A DNA stretch of 16,992 nt from Hyphochytrium catenoides. Lineage: Eukaryota > Sar > Hyphochytriomycetes > Hyphochytriales > Hyphochytriaceae. Below the pieces are notes generated by a model. The model did not search any database. It was not told the DNA's origin and saw only the letters and a program-made list of their open reading frames with translations. Location: contig FLMG01000291.1 of assembly GCA_900088475.1 (NCBI GenBank), positions 38,003-54,994 of the forward strand. Direction: 5' to 3'. The stretch's first letter is position 1; each line of letters starts with the position of its first letter. Shown here piece by piece: positions 16,493-16,992 of this stretch. Position numbers and translations under genes: made by a program.

Positions 16493-16992
16493 GAGGCTTC
16501 TGTTGAGTTTGGACCTGGGTCTCCGGATGCTGGAAAGATCAATAATGAGGTTTCTGGGGACGCCCGACGCGAAATTCAGTGGTGGTGGGGTTTCCAACGA
16601 CAGGCGGCCATATAGCAAGACGAGTGAATGGAGAGGAGGAAGTAGAAGGAAGTGAAGGTCGTGCTGTAGACGATAGAGAGATAAGGAGAAGCAAGGGCGG
16701 AGAAGAGGAGCTCTCACAAGGTGGTAGGCAGTTGATGCGGTGGTGCCCTGCACTAGCGACCGACGAATGGATGATAGGAACGTGACAAGCTGTTGCCCCA
16801 ATCGTCAAGATTCCATCGTCTTCTATCCTCCTTTCCTTTCTGGCCGTGTCCCTAAAGATACTGTCGGGTCTAGGATGGACGGCTGCTGGTGGTGCTGTCG
16901 ATGTACGGCAGACCAAAAAGACCAGGAGGCAGTAGGAGAAAGAGAAAAGGACCGAGGGAGATAAGAACCGTTGAATGATGAGCCGCCGCGCG

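Larger units (their letters stand above)
15150..16992 (-). repeat. Right arm of the large inverted duplication (runs off the window)
   Basis: This is the reverse-complement partner of about 11095-13004; the anchor pairs are listed with the left arm. Matching still continues in the last 50 bases of the window (CTTATC, CAACG and GCTCAT strings on the minus strand near 16985-16955), so the outer boundary is outside. Coding parts are near-identical while flanks show many substitutions and short indels. No other gene is supported in this arm: the open frames of 112 and 125 codons on the minus strand at 16463-16916 start without ATG and are not kept in the left arm. Confidence 0.85.

Noticed and set aside
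16463-16916. Minus-strand frames upstream of copy 3, one with its stop overlapping the copy 3 ATG (possible upstream ORF)
   Set aside because: They lack ATG starts. In the left arm the matching frame is shifted except for the last ten codons, which are the conserved leader box, so a conserved upstream ORF is not supported.
1-16992. CRISPR array or bacterial operon structure
   Set aside because: No regularly spaced direct repeats, no ribosome binding sites or tight gene spacing. All signs are eukaryotic.

Overview
This is a eukaryotic nuclear window of about 17 kb, most likely from a filamentous or early-diverging fungus or a fungus-like protist such as an oomycete. The evidence is intronless secreted-protein genes of a family common in fungi (DUF4360), a decayed Ty3/gypsy retroelement that carried a chromodomain, long gene-poor spacers full of CT/GA microsatellites, no operon layout or ribosome binding sites, and A at -3 of the three supported start codons. 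A WL-type ankyrin-like repeat protein of the kind expanded in oomycetes and amoeboid protists opens the window. I cannot fix the species.

Layout. Positions 1-1554 (+) hold the 3' part of a large ankyrin-like repeat gene whose start lies off the left edge. Positions 1555-6605 are gene-poor: short repeats, an AT-rich island with three inverted repeats near 4320-4590 that may be an LTR or MITE remnant, and long pyrimidine/purine microsatellites. Positions 6606-7226 (+) encode the first DUF4360-like secreted protein (copy 1, 206 aa). Positions 7227-11090 hold no convincing gene. The right third is an inverted duplication. The left arm (about 11095-13004) carries copy 2 (11594-12208, +, 204 aa). 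The right arm (about 15150-16992, still matching at the window edge) carries copy 3 (15852-16466, -, 204 aa). The two genes converge on a 2.1-kb spacer holding fragments of a chromodomain Ty3/gypsy polyprotein: thumb/RNase H on the minus strand, then reverse-transcriptase palm and integrase C-terminus plus chromodomain on the plus strand.

How it fits together. By my hand count copies 2 and 3 share about 92% of residues and copy 1 shares about two thirds with copy 2. All three keep a signal peptide and four cysteines at matching places, so this is a small local family of exported proteins. The duplicated flanks have drifted and gained indels much more than the coding parts, which points to selection or gene conversion on the coding sequence. 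The retroelement relic in the spacer is a plausible, unproven, partner in the rearrangement.

Limits: all alignments were made by eye. Family assignments rest on remembered motifs, not a search.
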